NCBI GenBank assembly: GCA_023473405.1 | Contig: JAMCZD010000052.1 | Coordinates: 1 to 7,843, forward strand | Reading direction: 5' to 3' | DNA: 7,843 bases | Origin: Candidatus Omnitrophota bacterium | GTDB lineage: Bacteria > Verrucomicrobiota > Verrucomicrobiia > Limisphaerales > UBA1319 | Shown: positions 7,632 to 7,843 of the stretch, piece by piece | How the letters are laid out: each line of letters starts with the position of its first letter | How positions within the stretch are numbered: position 1 is the first letter of the stretch | The notes under the pieces: generated by a model | Database searches by the model: none | Told to the model about the DNA's origin: nothing | The model's input: only the letters and a program-made list of their open reading frames with translations | Made by a program: the position numbers and the translations under genes

Positions 7632-7843
7632 AACAAAATGGTGACTCCTTTTGTTTTATTTTGTTTCGGCTGACATCAATATCATGATGCGCATTGCGAG
7701 GGCCATACATACAGCATGCCGGATTCTTAAGTCTATATAATTCTGAAGAGATATGCATGTATTAGCAAAAGGTACACTTATACTTAAATTATTTCATTTT
7801 GCTCATTATCAGTATTTCTAAATTAATCCGGCGTGATGCAACA
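7632..7843 (-). promoter_or_regulatory. AT-rich leader and upstream region of gdhA
   Basis: This 212-base stretch up to the window end has no gene that I can support. It is clearly more AT-rich than the rest of the window, especially 7725-7830, as expected for a promoter region or an intergenic space shared with an unseen neighbour. It contains the gdhA ribosome site (7645-7650), a CATCA/TGATG inverted repeat with 6-base spacing (7674-7689) and a sigma-54-like element (7691-7705). A TATAAT on the plus strand (7736-7741) could serve a divergent transcript, but no good -35 box was matched to it. Confidence 0.45.
7691..7705 (-). promoter_or_regulatory. Possible sigma-54-type -24/-12 element for gdhA
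   Basis: Read on the minus strand the sequence is TGGCCCTCGCAATGC: an invariant-type GG, ten bases, then GC, against the consensus TGGCAC-N5-TTGCA. Transcription would start near 7679, giving a leader of about 48 bases that includes the ribosome site. Nitrogen control of gdhA by sigma-54 would make biological sense. The match is partial (ATGC rather than TTGC at -12) and no enhancer site was recognised. Confidence 0.25.

Overview
The window looks like about 7.8 kb of a GC-rich, Gram-negative-type bacterial chromosome, most likely Verrucomicrobiota (Pedosphaera/Limisphaerales-like) or a related PVC lineage. This is an inference from the secreted tandem DUF1080 (3-keto-disaccharide hydrolase-like) protein, a family strongly expanded in Verrucomicrobiota and Planctomycetota, next to lipopolysaccharide-type genes. 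No rRNA or tRNA gene is present to confirm it.

Layout. Positions 1-810 (+) hold the 3' part of a glycosyltransferase family 9 (heptosyltransferase-like) gene cut by the window edge. Positions 871-2739 (+) hold a complete MsbA-type ABC exporter, and 2785-4134 (+) a secreted protein with two DUF1080 domains. These three genes are co-directional with gaps of 60 and 45 bases and may be one cell-envelope transcription unit. A 230-base gap follows (4135-4364), carrying small hairpins and a 61-base imperfect inverted repeat. Then come mnmA (4365-5462, +; tRNA 2-thiouridylase) and cutA (5521-5853, +; CutA1 divalent-cation tolerance protein). From 5854 to 6293 there is no convincing gene. This stretch holds a group II intron domain V-like sequence that appears interrupted by a perfect 20-base palindrome with 6-base direct repeats, and several GC-rich hairpins. 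gdhA (6294-7631, -; hexameric NADP-type glutamate dehydrogenase) is convergent to everything else. It is preceded by an AT-rich leader (7632-7843) with a possible sigma-54-type promoter.

How the genes fit together. The GT9 enzyme and MsbA fit lipid A-core synthesis and flipping across the inner membrane. The DUF1080 protein would act outside the cytoplasm on carbohydrate. mnmA, cutA and gdhA are housekeeping genes with no obvious link to the envelope genes.

No new multi-gene system is visible. The coding content is ordinary. The most interesting material is non-coding: the interrupted domain V-like sequence near 6102-6160 and the 61-base hairpin at 4243-4303. Both look like remnants or copies of mobile or repetitive elements and can be tested by covariance-model and genome-wide repeat searches.
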